Positions 37,391-46,731 of a DNA stretch of 64,000 nt are shown here, piece by piece. Numbering within the stretch: the stretch's first letter is position 1; every line of letters begins with the position of its first letter. The stretch is from Rhizobium leguminosarum. GTDB taxonomy: Bacteria; Pseudomonadota; Alphaproteobacteria; Rhizobiales; Rhizobiaceae. A program made the position numbers and the translations under genes. Below the pieces are notes generated by a model. That model was not told the DNA's origin and searched no databases. It saw only the letters and a list, made by a program, of their open reading frames with translations. The stretch spans positions 1-64,000 of the forward strand of contig NZ_CP025012.1 of assembly GCF_002953715.1 (NCBI RefSeq). Reading direction: 5' to 3'.

Positions 37391-39673
37391 TCACCGCGCC
37401 TCTGCCCGGCGGGCGGAAAGTGCGGCGACCGCCTGAACTTCGGTCAGCAGCCGCACCGGATCGACCGGCTTTACCATGACGCGGTTGGCGCCGTTGAGCA
37501 AGACCTGGCGGCGTGAATCGTCGCTCTTGTCGGCAGTCAGCACGATCACCGGCACCGAGGCGAGATCGAGCCGCCGCTCGTGGCCGCGCAGGCGTCCCAG
37601 CATGTCGATGCCGTTCCCACCCGGCATCGAGAGATCGCTGATGATGATATCGGGCCGGGCATTTGCCTCGCAGAGCGCGCAGTCGAGCAGCGACTCGAAA
37701 TCTTCGACATGGCGCACCTTATGCCCGCCCTTTTCCAGGACAACGCGCACCAGCATGGCATTGATCGGATCGTCCTCGCCGAGCAGGATGCTGAGCCCGC
37801 TGGCGGCAACCACCGTCTCCGCCACCGAAAGGCCGAAGCCCGGCTGGTTGTCGTTCAGCGCGTCGCGCTTCTCCATGCCGCGCATGCGCCCGCGCAGCAC
37901 GTCGATCAGCGACTGTTCGCGCAGCGGCCGGATCAGCCAGGCATCGAAAAGGTCGAGCGGATGGGCGCTACGTTCTTCCGGGTTGACGAGCAGGACCTTG
38001 CGCAGGCCAAGTGCGGCGATTTCGGCGCGATCGGCAAGATGGTCGGAAAATTCCGCCGACATGCGATGGTCGATGATGATGTCGGTCGGCCGCCGTCCGC
38101 CCTTTGCCAATCCGAGCAGCGTTGACCGCGCCGTCTCGCCGTCGCCGACGAGATGGCAGAGGCCGCCAAGCGCGGTGATCGTCTCGGCGATGGCGGTGCG
38201 CGCGGCACCTGCCGGCGCCAGCAGCACGACGCTGTTGCCGGCAAGCAGCGTGTTTCGCCGGTCGGGGCGCTCGCTGCCGATATCGACTGGGAAGCGGATG
38301 GCGAATTCGCTGCCTCTGCCCTTTTCGCTGGCAACCGTCAGAGTGCCGCTGAATTCGCGCATGATGCGGGCGGAGATGGCAAGGCCGAGCCCGGTACCGT
38401 TGCTCTTGTCGGCAACGGTCCCGCCCTGCTCGAACTCGCCGAAGACGCGCGCCTGCTCCTCCGCCGTCATGCCGGGACCGCTATCGGTCACGGTGATCAG
38501 CAAGTCGCCGGCGTCGAGCGATACGCGGATGAAGACGCCACCGACCTGGGTGAACTTCACGGCATTGCCGATGACGTTGAACAGAACCTGGCGCAGCCGC
38601 GCCGGGTCGAAGCTCATATTCTCAGGGACATCGGATGACACGGTGGCGCCGATCTCGATACCCTTTTCGTGCGCCCGGTGGGCGAGCATCTCGACGACGC
38701 TTTCCAGAAGCTTGCGCAGCGATTCCGAGCGCGGATGCAGCGCGAAGCGGCCGACCTCGATGGTGGAGAAGTCGAGCAGATCCTCGACGAGCTGCGTCAG
38801 CGCGTGGCCGGACTGGCGGATGCTCGCGAGATAGTTCTGCTGCTCCTGCGTCAGCCGCGTCTCCGCAATCAGATGCGCCATGCCGAGGATGCCGGAAAGC
38901 GGCGTGCGCACCTCGTGGCTGACGGTGGCAAGCAGCCTCGATTTGGCGGCGCTGTTATACTCGGCCTTCTGGCGGGCTTCCTCGCGGCCCTGCGCGATGA
39001 GCCGCTCGTCGGTCACGTCGCGGGCAACGCTCTGCAGCAGCAGGCGGCCGTTCGCCGGGTCGCGGGTAACGACGTCGCGCCAGAGGAAGATGCGCTGGCC
39101 TTCCGGTGTCGAGATCTCGACATCGTAGCAGTGCGATATCGGACCGGGGCGGAAGGCAAGCCCGATCTCCTCGCAGGTTCGTCCTTCCGGACGCAGCCGC
39201 CCGGTCAGGCGACGAAAAGTGTCGTTGGCGGAGATGATGCGCCGGTCCATGGTGCGGCTGACCGTGATGTCGCCGAGCACGTCGTGCACGTCGGCAAACA
39301 GCTTTGCGCCGGTGTTCCAATCCGGCATGGATTGATCGGGGCGCTGACCGGCCTTGCGCGACCGAACCATCAGCAGGGCATAACTGGCGATGACGGCAAG
39401 ACCAAGAACGACAAGACCGCCCGAAAGCAGCAGCGGATCGCCGGCATGGGCAAGCAGCATCAGGATCGTTGCGGCAAGAAGGCCGGCGCCGCCCAGCCAG
39501 TAGAACAGCAGGCGCCTTGTCGCTGCAGGCCCGCTCTGGCGGTCATCGGCTCCCTGGGGTGCCGAGGCGTTCGGTCGTGAGGAAACGGCCTCCATCCGCG
39601 TCTCATGCGGCTTAGCGGCGGGTCCACCGAAGGCGGCGGACAATCTTTCCTGCAACTGTCCCAGGTTCTGCAT
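37391..39673 (-). CDS. Hybrid sensor histidine kinase/response regulator
   Basis: A 760 aa inner-membrane hybrid kinase. Two transmembrane segments (about 55-75 and 80-102) are followed by a PAS-like sensor, HisKA with phospho-accepting His in VSHEVRTPLSGILGMAHLI (about 250), HATPase with NVIGNAVKFTQ, DSGPGMT and GTGLGLAIS, a receiver-like segment without the acidic pair (about 480-600), and a true receiver (about 630-755: GEDDPINAM, DIIISDLSMPG, VMVKPVDP). There is no DNA-binding output, so a phosphotransfer partner is expected elsewhere. Signal unknown. Confidence 0.88.
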   Translation of the reverse strand: MQNLGQLQERLSAAFGGPAAKPHETRMEAVSSRPNASAPQGADDRQSGPAATRRLLFYWLGGAGLLAATILMLLAHAGDPLLLSGGLVVLGLAVIASYALLMVRSRKAGQRPDQSMPDWNTGAKLFADVHDVLGDITVSRTMDRRIISANDTFRRLTGRLRPEGRTCEEIGLAFRPGPISHCYDVEISTPEGQRIFLWRDVVTRDPANGRLLLQSVARDVTDERLIAQGREEARQKAEYNSAAKSRLLATVSHEVRTPLSGILGMAHLIAETRLTQEQQNYLASIRQSGHALTQLVEDLLDFSTIEVGRFALHPRSESLRKLLESVVEMLAHRAHEKGIEIGATVSSDVPENMSFDPARLRQVLFNVIGNAVKFTQVGGVFIRVSLDAGDLLITVTDSGPGMTAEEQARVFGEFEQGGTVADKSNGTGLGLAISARIMREFSGTLTVASEKGRGSEFAIRFPVDIGSERPDRRNTLLAGNSVVLLAPAGAARTAIAETITALGGLCHLVGDGETARSTLLGLAKGGRRPTDIIIDHRMSAEFSDHLADRAEIAALGLRKVLLVNPEERSAHPLDLFDAWLIRPLREQSLIDVLRGRMRGMEKRDALNDNQPGFGLSVAETVVAASGLSILLGEDDPINAMLVRVVLEKGGHKVRHVEDFESLLDCALCEANARPDIIISDLSMPGGNGIDMLGRLRGHERRLDLASVPVIVLTADKSDDSRRQVLLNGANRVMVKPVDPVRLLTEVQAVAALSARRAEAR

Positions 39674-39728
39674 GCTATCTGGCTAACATGAGGCCCGTTC
39701 CGAATGCCTTCAGGATTTCGATAAGATT

Positions 39729-40232
39729 TTAGCGGCCTGCCTTTTTCGGCAGCAGCAGCTCGTCGAGAATGACGCAACCGGCGCCGATGGTGATGAAACT
39801 GTCGGCGAGATTGAAGACCGCGAAGGACCAGCTCTCGGTGTAGAAAAGAATGTAATCGATCACATGCCCATAGGCGAAGCGGTCGACGAGATTGCCGATC
39901 GCCCCGGCGATGATCAGCGCATAACCGAGATGAGCGAGCCAGCGGTCTTTCTCCGTGCGGTGCCACAGCCAGATGACGAAGGCAACGATGACGAGCCGCA
40001 TGCCGACGATGAACCAGCCGTCCATGCCGGACAGCATCGAAAAGGCGACGCCGAGATTGTAGGTGCGGTAGAGCGCCAGCATCGGAATGACCGGCACCGC
40101 CTCCTGCAGCGGCAGAGTGTGATCGACGGCGATCTTGACGACCTGGTCGATGAGAACGGCGACGACGATGAAGAAGAGGATCGGTGCCGGGCGCGAAAAC
40201 AGCGCGGGCCGTGCATGCGTCTGTTCGGTCAT
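39729..40232 (-). CDS. lspA: Lipoprotein signal peptidase (SPase II)
   Basis: Cleaves prolipoprotein signal peptides in the inner membrane. The 167 aa protein has four transmembrane segments and the two catalytic aspartate motifs: GAIGNLVDR and [11 protein letters not shown]. The start at 40232 gives the usual length and overlaps the upstream methyltransferase stop by 4 nt. It acts just before Lnt, whose gene is at 12.5 kb. Confidence 0.96.
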   Translation of the reverse strand: MTEQTHARPALFSRPAPILFFIVVAVLIDQVVKIAVDHTLPLQEAVPVIPMLALYRTYNLGVAFSMLSGMDGWFIVGMRLVIVAFVIWLWHRTEKDRWLAHLGYALIIAGAIGNLVDRFAYGHVIDYILFYTESWSFAVFNLADSFITIGAGCVILDELLLPKKAGR

Positions 40233-41089
40233 TTGCCCTCGGCAAGTGAGAGGAGATGGCGGCGCGCCTCGAAAAGCATGACGGCGGTGGCGACGGCGAG
40301 GTTCAAGGAATCGGCGCGGCCCTGCTGCGGAATGCGGGCAAGCGCGTCGGCCTCCTTGGCCAGTTGCTCCGGCAGGCCGGATTGTTCGTTGCCCATCAGG
40401 AGCACGACGGGCTTTTTCCGGTAGTCGATCGTCCGATAATCGACCGCGCCGGCAAGATGCGTCGCGACGACGGAAACGCCGGCCGATTTCCGCCAGGCGA
40501 TGAATTCCTCTGGGGTTGCCCGCGCGACCGGAACGGCAAAGACCGAGCCCATGGTGGCGCGCACCGTTTCGAGCGAGAAGGGGTCGGTCGTTTCTCCGAG
40601 AAGTATGATGCCGGAAGCGCCGGCCGCATCGGCCGTGCGGATGATGGTGCCGAGATTGCCGGGGTCGCGCACCCGGTCGAGCGCCACCCATGTCTCGCCC
40701 TCCTTCGGCCGAATACCCTTAAGCGGCGCCCAACGCTGCTCGAAGATGCCGACGACCATCTGCGGATTGTCGCGGCGGGTGATCGAGGCGATCACCTTTT
40801 CGCTGACTTCGAGCACCAGCCCGCCCGAGGCGACGGTCCTGGCCGCCATCTGCTCGACCAGCGGCTTGCCTTTGGCGGCCTTGGCATAGACCAGCGTGCG
40901 GATCGCCCAGCCGAGTTCGATCGCATCGATGACGAGCTTCAGTCCTTCGGCCAGGAAAGTACCGCTTTCCTCGCGCGACTTCTTGTTTGTCAGCGCCTTG
41001 ATGTCCTTGATGATCGGATTGGCGAGCGAGGTGACTTCCTTCACCTGCCCGACCCTGCGCGGTCCCTGATCGTGGAAGTCCTTGCTCAT
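40229..41089 (-). CDS. TrmH-family (SpoU) RNA 2'-O-methyltransferase
   Basis: A 286 aa SPOUT methyltransferase. An N-terminal substrate-binding domain ([15 protein letters not shown]) precedes the knotted domain with [31 protein letters not shown] and [14 protein letters not shown], the three SpoU motifs. It starts inside the end of the upstream rRNA methyltransferase gene (4 nt overlap) and ends inside lspA, so the three genes are coupled. RNA target (23S rRNA or tRNA) cannot be fixed from sequence. Confidence 0.9.
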   Translation of the reverse strand: MSKDFHDQGPRRVGQVKEVTSLANPIIKDIKALTNKKSREESGTFLAEGLKLVIDAIELGWAIRTLVYAKAAKGKPLVEQMAARTVASGGLVLEVSEKVIASITRRDNPQMVVGIFEQRWAPLKGIRPKEGETWVALDRVRDPGNLGTIIRTADAAGASGIILLGETTDPFSLETVRATMGSVFAVPVARATPEEFIAWRKSAGVSVVATHLAGAVDYRTIDYRKKPVVLLMGNEQSGLPEQLAKEADALARIPQQGRADSLNLAVATAVMLFEARRHLLSLAEGK

Positions 41090-42183
41090 TTCGGCACCCA
41101 GCGGGAAAAGAGGGAGGTGGAAAGCGCGCGGCCCGGCGTCTTGCCGTCGGTGCCGGCTTCGCGAATCACCAGCTCGCCGGATTCGACCACGCCGCGCGCG
41201 CCGCGCATCGTCTCGCGCATCAGCTCGTGGATCGAATAGAAGCTGGCCCGGATCGAATAGGCCGTCAGCACCAGGCCCACCGCCTTCGGCGACAGGATCT
41301 CGCGGCAGACATCGAGCATCAAGGGCAGATGCTCGAAGAGATGCCAGACTTCGCCATTGGGGCCACGGCCGAATTTCGGCGGATCGGTCAGAATGATGTC
41401 GTATTGGCTGCCGCGGCGTTCTTCGCGCAGGATGAATTTCATCGCATCCTCGCAGATCCAGCGGATCGGCAGTTTCTCCATGCGCCCGAGCGCCTGGTTT
41501 TCCCTTGCCCAGCCGATCGCCTTCTTCGAGGCGTCGACATGGGTGACCTCGGCGCCGGCTGCGGCGGCAACCAGCGAGGCGACACCGGTATAACCGAAGA
41601 GATTCAGCACCTTCAGCGGCCGGCCGGCCTTTTCGGCCTGCTCTTTCATCCAGCTCCAGTGGACGATCTGCTCGGGGAAGACGCCGACATGACGGAAGGA
41701 GGTGAAGCGGCCGAGGAAATCGACGCCGAGCAGATTGAGCGGCCAGGTCTCGCCGAGCGCCTCTTTCGGGAAGCGCCAGCGGCCGGAGCCTTCCTCGTCG
41801 GTATCGCCGGTGAAGGCGGCATCGACCTTTTCCCACACATGGGCGGGGAGCGAAGGGCGCCACAGCGCCTGGGCCTCGGGACGGATGATGCGATAGGGGC
41901 CGTATTGCTCCAGCTTTTCGCCGTTGCCGCTGTCGATCAGGTGGAAGTCGCCGGCTCCGAGCGATTCGAGGATGACGGGCACGCGCTCGACCGGACGTTC
42001 GCCGCTGCGTGTCATCAGGGGACGCTCGACGGCGACAGGCCCAGCAGCCTCGCGCACTGTCTCGCGGGCCGCCGCAGGCCGCGCGACCGGCTTCGGCGGC
42101 CGGCCTGTCCGATCGTTCCTGCGGCTTTCACCGGAAGAACCTGATGTTTTCTTCTGGCCTGGCCGGCCTTCTCTCTGTTTCAA
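41086..42183 (-). CDS. Class I SAM-dependent rRNA methyltransferase (RlmI-like)
   Basis: A Rossmann-fold methyltransferase of the RlmI/RlmK-like family: VLNLFGYTGVASLVAAAAGA binds SAM, THVDASKKAIGWARENQ follows, and DIILTDPPKFGRG holds the catalytic PPK motif. The start is uncertain. I place it at a TTG (42183) with GGAAGAG before it, giving 365 aa with a basic, Pro-rich leader; an ATG at 42015 would give 309 aa and already contains the whole fold. The longer open frame runs into a hairpin repeat at 42235-42293 and is not credible. Confidence 0.75.
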   Translation of the reverse strand: MKQREGRPGQKKTSGSSGESRRNDRTGRPPKPVARPAAARETVREAAGPVAVERPLMTRSGERPVERVPVILESLGAGDFHLIDSGNGEKLEQYGPYRIIRPEAQALWRPSLPAHVWEKVDAAFTGDTDEEGSGRWRFPKEALGETWPLNLLGVDFLGRFTSFRHVGVFPEQIVHWSWMKEQAEKAGRPLKVLNLFGYTGVASLVAAAAGAEVTHVDASKKAIGWARENQALGRMEKLPIRWICEDAMKFILREERRGSQYDIILTDPPKFGRGPNGEVWHLFEHLPLMLDVCREILSPKAVGLVLTAYSIRASFYSIHELMRETMRGARGVVESGELVIREAGTDGKTPGRALSTSLFSRWVPK

Positions 42184-42234
42184 CGTGCTCTTCCGCGTCT
42201 CTGTCGGGGTGTCTTGTCGGCTGTACGTCCGCTG

Positions 42235-42293
42235 CAGCGCTGCGCGTCTTTTCAGACGTGCAAAGGACGCTGCAGCACTTTGAATATGCAGTA
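42235..42293 (+). repeat. Short hairpin repeat family, copy 3 of 5
   Basis: CAGCG...GCGCGTCT-TTTC-AGACGTGC...GGACGCTG followed by CAGCACTTTGAATATGCAG. It lies about 50 nt upstream of the proposed start of the rRNA methyltransferase gene, in the gap to the Nudix gene. Confidence 0.82.
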
Positions 42294-42370
42294 GCCCAGA
42301 AAAGCGTGGCGGATCAACTGCGCAGCCGGCCAAGCCCCGGCAAGAGGAGCGGGTTCTCCCGACGCGTTGC

Positions 42371-42961
42371 CTATTTCAAGCCCTCGGAGGCCTGTGTGCG
42401 AAGCCAGCTTTCCGCCGCATAGAGGGCTGCGACATGCATCGACTGCATGATGACGGCACCGGACTGCAGGTCGCCAAGGATGGCAGCAAGATCTGCAAAC
42501 AGCAGCTCGACCTTCTCGCCGGGGTCGAAAGACGGTTCGCCGGCCTTGCTCAGGCCGAGCGCCAGCCAGCTCGTTACCATATTGCTGTGGCTGGCGGCAT
42601 TCGGATAGGAGGTGAGCAGCTTGACGAAGGTCGCGGCTTCATAGCCGGTTTCCTCCCGGAGCTCGCGCCGGGCTGCCGCCAACGCCGCATCGCCGGTGTT
42701 GCTGTCGCTGCGTTCGACGCCGCCGGCGACGAGACCGAGCACGATCTCGCCGCGGCCGTGCCGGTATTCCCGCGTCAGCAGCACCTGCCCATCGGGCATC
42801 ACAGGGATGACGTTGATCCAGTCGGGATAATCCAGCACATGAAAGGGCGCGATGACGGTTCCATCGGCGGTGACGCAATCGTCGCTCCGGACCCGGATCC
42901 AGCGGTCTTCATAGGTGATCCGGCTTGCCGTCACGCTCCAGGGCTTCAGTTCGTCGGTCAT
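42371..42961 (-). CDS. Nudix hydrolase family protein
   Basis: A 196 aa protein resembling ADP-ribose or nucleotide-sugar pyrophosphatases (WINVIPVMPDGQVLLTREYRHG, then the Nudix helix AARRELREETGY). The catalytic RExxEE core is intact. The front of the box is unusual: the expected GX5E part has a longer loop (GGVERSDSNTGD), and the position of the first Glu is Asp. Product hydrolysed is unknown. It diverges from the CoxG-like gene. Confidence 0.85.
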   Translation of the reverse strand: MTDELKPWSVTASRITYEDRWIRVRSDDCVTADGTVIAPFHVLDYPDWINVIPVMPDGQVLLTREYRHGRGEIVLGLVAGGVERSDSNTGDAALAAARRELREETGYEAATFVKLLTSYPNAASHSNMVTSWLALGLSKAGEPSFDPGEKVELLFADLAAILGDLQSGAVIMQSMHVAALYAAESWLRTQASEGLK

Positions 42962-43082
42962 CGGCCCATCCCTTGTGTGTCAGATGTGTGTCGTCGGAAC
43001 CCGGCAGATAACATTCCGCCCCGCCTTGGCAAAGCGCTTTCCCGCTGGGATAAGATGAGCGAATCGAAGATGGGGCCATCGA

Positions 43083-43538
43083 ATGGATTTCACCGGCGAA
43101 GAACGCATCGCCGCGCCGCGGGACGTCGTCTGGGCAGCACTCAACGATCCCGACATCATGCGTGGCTGCATTCCAGGCTGTCAGAGCATCGAGCGGCTGT
43201 CGCCGAGCGCCTTCGAGGCGACGATCAAGGTCAAGTTCAGCCTGCTGTCCGCCACCTTCCACGGGCTGCTGACGCTTTCCAATGTCGACGCGCCGAAGAG
43301 CTATACGCTGTCGGCCGAAGGCAAGGGCGGTCTTGCCGGCTTCGCCAGAGGCAGCGCCGATATCGTGCTTGAGGAAAGGGGTGCCGAGACCATCCTGCAC
43401 TACCGCTCGAAAGCCGAACTCGGCGGCAGGCTCGCCCAGCTCGGCGCTCGTCTGCTCGATTCGACCTCGCAAAAGCTCGCCGAAGGGTTCTTTTCGGATT
43501 TCAATGCCGCCGTCGTCGCGAAGATGGCGGCCGGTTAG
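43083..43538 (+). CDS. CoxG-like SRPBCC family protein
   Basis: A 151 aa protein of the carbon monoxide dehydrogenase subunit G family, an START/SRPBCC fold with a hydrophobic cavity. The N-terminal MDFTGEERIAAPRDVVWAALNDPDIMRGCIPGC is diagnostic. CoxG anchors CO dehydrogenase to the membrane in carboxydotrophs, but no coxLMS genes are here, so it is an orphan with unknown role. It is followed 37 nt later by a GNAT gene on the same strand. Confidence 0.85.
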   Translation: MDFTGEERIAAPRDVVWAALNDPDIMRGCIPGCQSIERLSPSAFEATIKVKFSLLSATFHGLLTLSNVDAPKSYTLSAEGKGGLAGFARGSADIVLEERGAETILHYRSKAELGGRLAQLGARLLDSTSQKLAEGFFSDFNAAVVAKMAAG

Positions 43539-43575
43539 GCTTGGCGCGGGCCGGGGGGGTGTTTAAATCGGCATC

Positions 43576-44010
43576 ATGACGTGGACCATCAGGCCGCCGC
43601 GGGCGGAAGACCAGGAAATGCTCGCGGAGATTTATCTTTCCGTGCGCCGCGAAACATTCGTCTGGGTCGATCCCGGCAAGTTCCATCGCGAGGATTTCGC
43701 CGCCCATACCAATGGCGAGACGGTCTTCGTCTGCGCGCATGAAAACGGCAGCGTAGCCGGCTTCCTGTCGCTCTGGCCGGAGGACGATTTCATCCACATG
43801 CTCTATATCAGCCCGGAATTCCAGGGTCAGGGCGCCGGCACGGCGCTGCTGCACGCGCTGCCGGAATGGCCGCAACACCGCTACCGGCTGAAATGTCTGG
43901 TGAAGAACCGGCGGGCAAAGGCGTTCTACCTCTCCCATGGTTTCCATGTGACCGGCAACGGCACGTCGCCGGAGGGCGACTATGAGGAACTGAGCTTTTT
44001 TCCGGTTTGA
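43576..44010 (+). CDS. GNAT family N-acetyltransferase
   Basis: A 144 aa acetyltransferase with the acetyl-CoA binding block LYISPEFQGQGAGTALLHAL (V/I-x-x-x-x-Q-G-x-G/A type) and the CLVKNRRAKAFYLSHGF tail common in small-molecule acetyltransferases. It is probably co-transcribed with the CoxG-like gene. Substrate unknown. Confidence 0.85.
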   Translation: MTWTIRPPRAEDQEMLAEIYLSVRRETFVWVDPGKFHREDFAAHTNGETVFVCAHENGSVAGFLSLWPEDDFIHMLYISPEFQGQGAGTALLHALPEWPQHRYRLKCLVKNRRAKAFYLSHGFHVTGNGTSPEGDYEELSFFPV

Positions 44011-44052
44011 CGGGGCCGCCGAAATGCCCAGCCAGTCGAATATTGACCAGTT

Positions 44053-44385
44053 TTACCGCGCCGGCAGCTGCCCGGCGATTTCCTCGGCGCGGTTCTTGTG
44101 GCGGTCGGCCTCGCTTTGCCAGCGGATGGCTTCCTTGGCCTCGGTGCGGGCGCGCTTGCGGTGTTTGCCCTGGCTGAACCAGGTGGCGGCCGCGCCGATC
44201 AGCATGCCTGATATCAGGGCGATGAACAGGAAGACGAAGAAGGGCGCGGAAACCGCAAGCACCTGATCATCCGGCCGGAACGGATTGAAGGCGAGCGTGA
44301 CGCTCTGCCGGTTGGCGACGCAGAAGACGATGAGAATGACGCCGAGCGGCAGCAGAATCAACAGGTTGACGATCTTCTTGGCCAT
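44053..44385 (-). CDS. LapA (DUF1049) domain membrane protein
   Basis: A 110 aa inner-membrane protein: two hydrophobic segments (IVNLLILLPLGVILIVFCVA and VFLFIALISGMLIGAAATWF) flank FNPF, followed by a basic cytoplasmic coiled-coil tail. This is the LipopolysacchariDe assembly protein A layout, which in enterics works with LapB to tune LpxC. The ATG at 44385 has GGAG 7 nt before it. It lies downstream of sppA and ihfB on the same strand, as in other alphaproteobacteria. Confidence 0.85.
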   Translation of the reverse strand: MAKKIVNLLILLPLGVILIVFCVANRQSVTLAFNPFRPDDQVLAVSAPFFVFLFIALISGMLIGAAATWFSQGKHRKRARTEAKEAIRWQSEADRHKNRAEEIAGQLPAR

Positions 44386-44444
44386 TTGAGGTCTCCACGC
44401 GGCAGATTGCGCCGGTCTTTTTTGAAGGGCGCGTTTCATGCTTA

Positions 44445-44490
44445 CAGCGCCACGCGTCTTTGTAAGACGCGCAAAGCACGATGCGTTACC
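44445..44490 (+). repeat. Short hairpin repeat family, copy 4 of 5 (divergent)
   Basis: CAGCGCCA followed by the hairpin CGCGTCTT-TGT-AAGACGCG (44453-44471). The loop differs from the other copies, but the stem is preserved and extended by a T-A pair. The tail is poorly conserved. It lies between ihfB and the LapA-like gene. Confidence 0.65.
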
Positions 44491-44546
44491 AGAATAGGAA
44501 AACGGCCCTCGAGTTCAAGTGCGGTTTCGCCGCAGGCAGCGACGGC

Positions 44547-44846
44547 TCAATCCTCTTCGTCGGCTTGGCCGGGATTGAGCCGCTCGCGCAGCTCCTTGCC
44601 GGTCTTGAAGAAGGGCACCCACTTCTCCTCGACGAAGACGGTGTCGCCGGTCCGCGGGTTGCGGCCGGAGCGCGAAGGGCGGTTCTTGACCGAAAAGGCG
44701 CCAAAGCCGCGCAATTCGACTCGGTTACCCGCAGCCAGTGCATCCGTGATCTCGTCGAGAACCGCGTTGACGATATTCTCGACGTCGCGATGATAGAGAT
44801 GCGGGTTGCGTGCCGCAACAATCTGCACCAATTCGGACTTGATCAC
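44547..44846 (-). CDS. ihfB: Integration host factor subunit beta
   Basis: A 99 aa DNA-bending nucleoid protein. It begins [18 protein letters not shown] and carries the HU/IHF signature in [25 protein letters not shown], with the proline-containing arm that inserts into the minor groove. IHF also activates sigma-54 promoters in rhizobia. It lies 29 nt downstream of sppA. Confidence 0.96.
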   Translation of the reverse strand: MIKSELVQIVAARNPHLYHRDVENIVNAVLDEITDALAAGNRVELRGFGAFSVKNRPSRSGRNPRTGDTVFVEEKWVPFFKTGKELRERLNPGQADEED

Positions 44847-44875
44847 ATTCGCCCCCTTAAATTATTGATTTCTTA

Positions 44876-45826
44876 TCAATCGCGGCCAACCTGCCAAACT
44901 GAAAGCAGCCCGTCAAGAAGCAACTTTGGGGGCAGGATTCCATTGATATCCTGGGTTTTCATGAGATCATCATAACCGAAGATCGTAATCAACCGCGAAA
45001 CAGCCCCCGCGAGCAGAAAGGGCGTATTGCTCTTCTTGTCCCAGTCCACCATCGGCAGATCGCCGTCGACGCCGCGCGATGTCAGATAGGCACGGATCTC
45101 AGCCTCGCCGCCGATTGCATCGACGAGTTTCACCTTCAGCGCCTGGCGGCCGGTATAGATCGTGCCGTCGGCCAGTTTCAGCACCTCGTCGCGCGGCAGT
45201 TTGCGCCGGTCGGCGACCAGATCGACGAACCAGTTATAGCTGTCGACCACCATGTTGCGGATCATCGCCTTGGCTTCCTCGCTCGCCTCGTGGAAGGGCG
45301 AGGGCTCGGCCTTCAGCGGCGAAGACTTGATCTCCTGCAGCGAGACGCCGATCTTGTCGAGCAGCGGCTGGATCTGCGGGTACTGGAAGATGACGCCGAT
45401 CGAGCCGGTGATCGAGCTGTCGCCGGCAATGATGGTATCGCCGGCGGTGGCGATCATGTAGCCGGCGGAGGCGGCAAGCGTGCGCACGTCGGAGACGACA
45501 GGCTTCTTGGCTGATATCGCACGGATCGCCTTGAAGATTTTTTCGCCGCCATAGGTCGTGCCGCCGGGCGAGGAGATCGAAATCACTGCTGCCTTCACCT
45601 GGTCGCTGGTCTCGACCTTCTTCAGCCGCTCCAGCAGCTCGTCGTCATCGACGATCAGCCCCGATATCGTCACATGGGCGATGTGCGGGCGCTCCGTCCC
45701 GGCATCGCCGAGGGCGAAGCGGTAAAAGGCGAAGCCAAGTGCCACGATGAGGGCCACCGCGATGAGGCGCCAGAAGCCGAGCTTACGGCGCAGCCGCCGG
45801 CGATCCGCGATGATCGAACTGTCCAT
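44876..45826 (-). CDS. sppA: Signal peptide peptidase SppA (S49 family)
   Basis: A 316 aa inner-membrane serine protease that degrades cleaved signal peptides. An N-terminal membrane anchor (WRLIAVALIVALGFAFYRFA) precedes the S49 domain with ISSPGGTTYGGEKIF and the nucleophile serine in LAASAGYMIA, then SITGSIGVIFQYP. The ATG at 45826 is chosen for its GGAGG site; the frame is open 28 codons further up. It diverges from lptC and is followed by ihfB. Confidence 0.93.
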   Translation of the reverse strand: MDSSIIADRRRLRRKLGFWRLIAVALIVALGFAFYRFALGDAGTERPHIAHVTISGLIVDDDELLERLKKVETSDQVKAAVISISSPGGTTYGGEKIFKAIRAISAKKPVVSDVRTLAASAGYMIATAGDTIIAGDSSITGSIGVIFQYPQIQPLLDKIGVSLQEIKSSPLKAEPSPFHEASEEAKAMIRNMVVDSYNWFVDLVADRRKLPRDEVLKLADGTIYTGRQALKVKLVDAIGGEAEIRAYLTSRGVDGDLPMVDWDKKSNTPFLLAGAVSRLITIFGYDDLMKTQDINGILPPKLLLDGLLSVWQVGRD

Positions 45827-46050
45827 AGAAACCTCCAGCGCTGGCACCGGCTTCGGCATGGCGCCGATCGATCCGGTGAAATAGGGTGCAGCGGCCCGTA
45901 CGAATGCCACTTTTCAATGTTTTTCCGTTTGGTTGCTTGTTGCAGAAAAAATTCCATATTGGCAAGCCAATGTAATAATGCGAAACGAACTGTGATTGGC
46001 GGCCGGCTTTGTTATGAAGGCGCGGCGATCACCGCACATGGACGAGGCCT

Positions 46051-46716
46051 ATGCTCGATACCCTGAAGAACAACGGACATGCCGCCTATTCAGGGTCGGG
46101 CAAGAATGCCTATGGCGATGCGTTGTTCCATTCCGCCCGCGTGCGGCGGCTGAAAATATTGCTGCCGGTGGCGGCCCTGGTCATCGCAGCGAGCCTCACC
46201 GCGGTGGCGTTGGTCCGCATCTATCTGCCCGAGAACATCAAGTTGGAAGGCGCCAAGATCGAGAACGGCAAGGTCGTGATGGAAAAGCCGGCGATCGCCG
46301 GCCGCAATTCCGACGGCATCAACTATTCGATGCTGGCCGAAAGGGCGCTTCAGGACATCCGCAATCCCAATCTCATCACGCTCGAAACCATCAAGGCCGC
46401 CGTGCCGATGAATGACGGCCTGATCGCCCGCGTCGTCGCCTCGACCGCCGATTACAACCGCGCTACCGACAATCTGCATATGACGGCCCCCTTCACCCTG
46501 GTGCTGAGCAGCGGCCTCAATGCGAATTTCCAGTCCGCCCAGCTCGACATCAAGGGCGGAAACATGCGGAGCGACGATCCCGTCACCATCACCAAGGACA
46601 ATGCCTCCATTGTTGCGCAGACGATGGAGATAACCGATAAGGGGCGGGTGATCACATTCGAGGGGAATGTTCGCATGAATGTCGATCCATCCACCATCCA
46701 TAAACAGGGCACTTAA
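46051..46716 (+). CDS. lptC: LPS export protein LptC
   Basis: A 221 aa bitopic inner-membrane protein of the Lpt bridge. One N-terminal transmembrane segment (ILLPVAALVIAASLTAVALV, about 37-56) is followed by a periplasmic beta-jellyroll domain (DNASIVAQTMEITDKGRVIT). It passes LPS from LptBFG to LptA. It heads lptC-lptA-lptB-rpoN, a conserved order in proteobacteria. Confidence 0.9.
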   Translation: MLDTLKNNGHAAYSGSGKNAYGDALFHSARVRRLKILLPVAALVIAASLTAVALVRIYLPENIKLEGAKIENGKVVMEKPAIAGRNSDGINYSMLAERALQDIRNPNLITLETIKAAVPMNDGLIARVVASTADYNRATDNLHMTAPFTLVLSSGLNANFQSAQLDIKGGNMRSDDPVTITKDNASIVAQTMEITDKGRVITFEGNVRMNVDPSTIHKQGT

Positions 46717-46731
46717 CCAGCCGGGTCATCC

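Noticed and set aside
43083-43538. Carbon monoxide dehydrogenase operon
   Set aside because: Only a CoxG-like protein is present; no large, medium or small subunit or maturation genes are adjacent.
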